Source: an uncultured Campylobacter sp. (GTDB lineage: Bacteria > Campylobacterota > Campylobacteria > Campylobacterales > Campylobacteraceae). Taken from it: a DNA stretch of 15,547 nt. The notes beneath the pieces were generated by a model. That model was not told the origin of the DNA. It made no database searches and saw only the letters and a list, made by a program, of their open reading frames with translations. The stretch is from assembly GCF_938045775.1 (NCBI RefSeq), contig NZ_CALIBH010000255.1, positions 1 to 15,547 of the forward strand, read 5' to 3'. A program made the position numbers and the translations under genes. Positions within the stretch are counted from its first letter, which is position 1. Each line of letters opens with the position of its first letter. Below are positions 15,401 through 15,547 of the stretch, piece after piece.

Positions 15401-15547
15401 TGTATTCAATCAATACGGGATAAAAATTTAAGCTGCCGTCTTGTAGAAGCAATTTAGCATCAGGGCGATTGCCGCCCTTCCCGCCGCTTTTAGTAAAATA
15501 CTCTTGTAAGGCATTGTCTATTTCGCCATTTAACGGCTCTTGCTCTA
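12450..15547 (-). CDS. Single-chain restriction-modification enzyme (nuclease–N6-adenine methylase–two specificity domains), 5' end outside the window
   Basis: The frame is open from the window edge; at least 1,031 residues are seen. The TTG at 15452 is not the start, because upstream codons read GGKGGNRPDAKLLLQDGS. Together with LIEYKG (15411-15394) this gives a PD…EYK motif, the PD-(D/E)XK nuclease of HsdR-N type. A helical linker leads to the methylase: motif I DFATGSAGLL (14480-14451) and motif IV NPPY (14183-14172), a gamma-class N6-adenine methylase like HsdM. The last 365 residues hold two target-recognition domains, each ending in a helix (FKEFRLGEVFYL…, then KEFNLKKLF…), as in HsdS/BcgI-B. 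Family knowledge suggests a type IIG/IIB-like enzyme reading a split site and both cutting and methylating. No stop or frameshift is seen, so it looks functional. No separate hsdR, hsdM or hsdS is in the window. Confidence 0.88.
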   Translation of the reverse strand, partial: EQEPLNGEIDNALQEYFTKSGGKGGNRPDAKLLLQDGSLNFYPVLIEYKGYENKLEKLDADGNIENRTAKNEPNFANINSYAVNGAVHYANALLHHTSYTDIIAIGVTGHKDGKDKLQTQIGVYYVSKSNLGIGRKVGEFSDLSFLKKVNFDEFTNKLKNLNLTPDELEKIKQKREREIDASLVKLNNDIYSSEKGLGENDRVYLVAASIIATLGISGKVAPLEKSELKSSSEKGSTDGEILMRKIEAFLNEKNLPVEKKDLIIRTLSNTILTDNINKISNGETQLKRVFSKIVDDLGIYYKIGLTTDFTGKLFNEMYSWLGFTQDKLNDVVLTPSYVATLLAKLARVNKDSYVWDFATGSAGLLVAAMNEMLKDAKNSIASPDQLTKKEAHIKAYQLLGLELLSSVYMLAVLNMIMMGDGSSNILNKDSLTDFEGVYGFGKDDEKFPANAFVLNPPYSAPGNGMVFVETALNMMSGGYAAIIIQNSAGSGKAKEINKRILARNTLIASIKMPIDLFVGKSSVQTNVYVFKVGEKHEKDDIVKFIDFSNDGYTRSNRKKASNNLRDTDRAKERYEELVNLVRFGASKLEIFTQNEYYEATIDPSNGADWNKSRPVDTMPTLADFKKTVSDYLSWEVAQILKKDSPRGSVISQNLAALEFEFVSNGGEFKEFRLGEVFYLKSSKRIFHAQNLKIYDEQIEGSTPYVVRATTNNGIRGYVIENSIYLNDGNTLSFAQDTFNVFYQAQPYFTGNKVKVLKSKFAEFNSKIALYMVSNFNHVLQDCTWGLGSNVNSISEIKILLPTLGGKINFSFMEKFIEELERERVEELDAYLAATGLKDYKLTKKEKDALAKFDKFGKWEGVTKEFNLKKLFGSATRGKRLKSADRYDGDLPFVTAGEADMGISAFISNDVEIFKENTVTIDMFGSTKYRNYKYGADDHVAVVHTENLSKYAAIYVATAIHKVANAGQFSYARNFYAKDADELNILLPVFEGQIDYDFMNDFIKAIEKLVIKDVVLWTERKITATRQVVEAN

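Overview
The window looks like a chromosomal segment of a Campylobacter, probably one of the higher-GC oral species such as C. gracilis; the species is an inference. The signs are the ileS – small membrane protein – gatA – guaB gene order that I recall from the C. jejuni cj1061c–cj1056c region, an xseB-like gene and a nitrilase-like gene just downstream, protein sequences of epsilonproteobacterial type, and a very high density of AAATTT/GAATTC-type words (RAATTY) in otherwise fairly GC-rich DNA.

Layout. Positions 1-3304 are read on the minus strand. They hold a small flavodoxin-fold NAD(P)H oxidoreductase (233-763), a 0.56-kb spacer of degenerate repeats (764-1322), a strange repeat-rich lipoprotein-like gene with a TTG start (1323-2135), and a CinA/PncC family gene (2147-3277). 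The last two form a two-gene operon behind a clear extended -10 promoter. From a divergent intergenic region (3309-3395) an eight-gene plus-strand operon runs to 12165: ileS, a 36-residue membrane peptide, gatA, guaB, metX, xseB, a nitrilase-superfamily gene and a ThiF/MoeB-like gene. The junctions are overlaps of 4-11 nt or gaps of at most 9 nt. The operon therefore mixes tRNA charging (IleRS, GatA), GMP synthesis (GuaB), methionine synthesis (MetX) and DNA repair (XseB) with an uncharacterised pair. A likely terminator lies at 12378-12407. The right end (12450-15547, minus strand, 5' end outside the window) is one long gene for a single-chain restriction-modification-specificity enzyme.

Most interesting points. 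(1) Three tandem repeat tracts with periods of 27, 21 and 18 bp, all multiples of three, lie in frame in two protein genes or directly behind one; the 27- and 18-bp tracts are built around an AAATT core matching RAATTY. (2) Behind the lipoprotein stop codon the same frame stays open for 54 more codons and encodes a second copy of the charged C-terminal tail in heptads. (3) The nitrilase-like protein seems to lack both the catalytic Lys and Cys, carries a 100-residue repeat insertion, and is ATGA-coupled to an E1-like protein that lacks the usual zinc ligands and acceptor cysteine. (4) A small membrane peptide not usually annotated overlaps both ileS and gatA.
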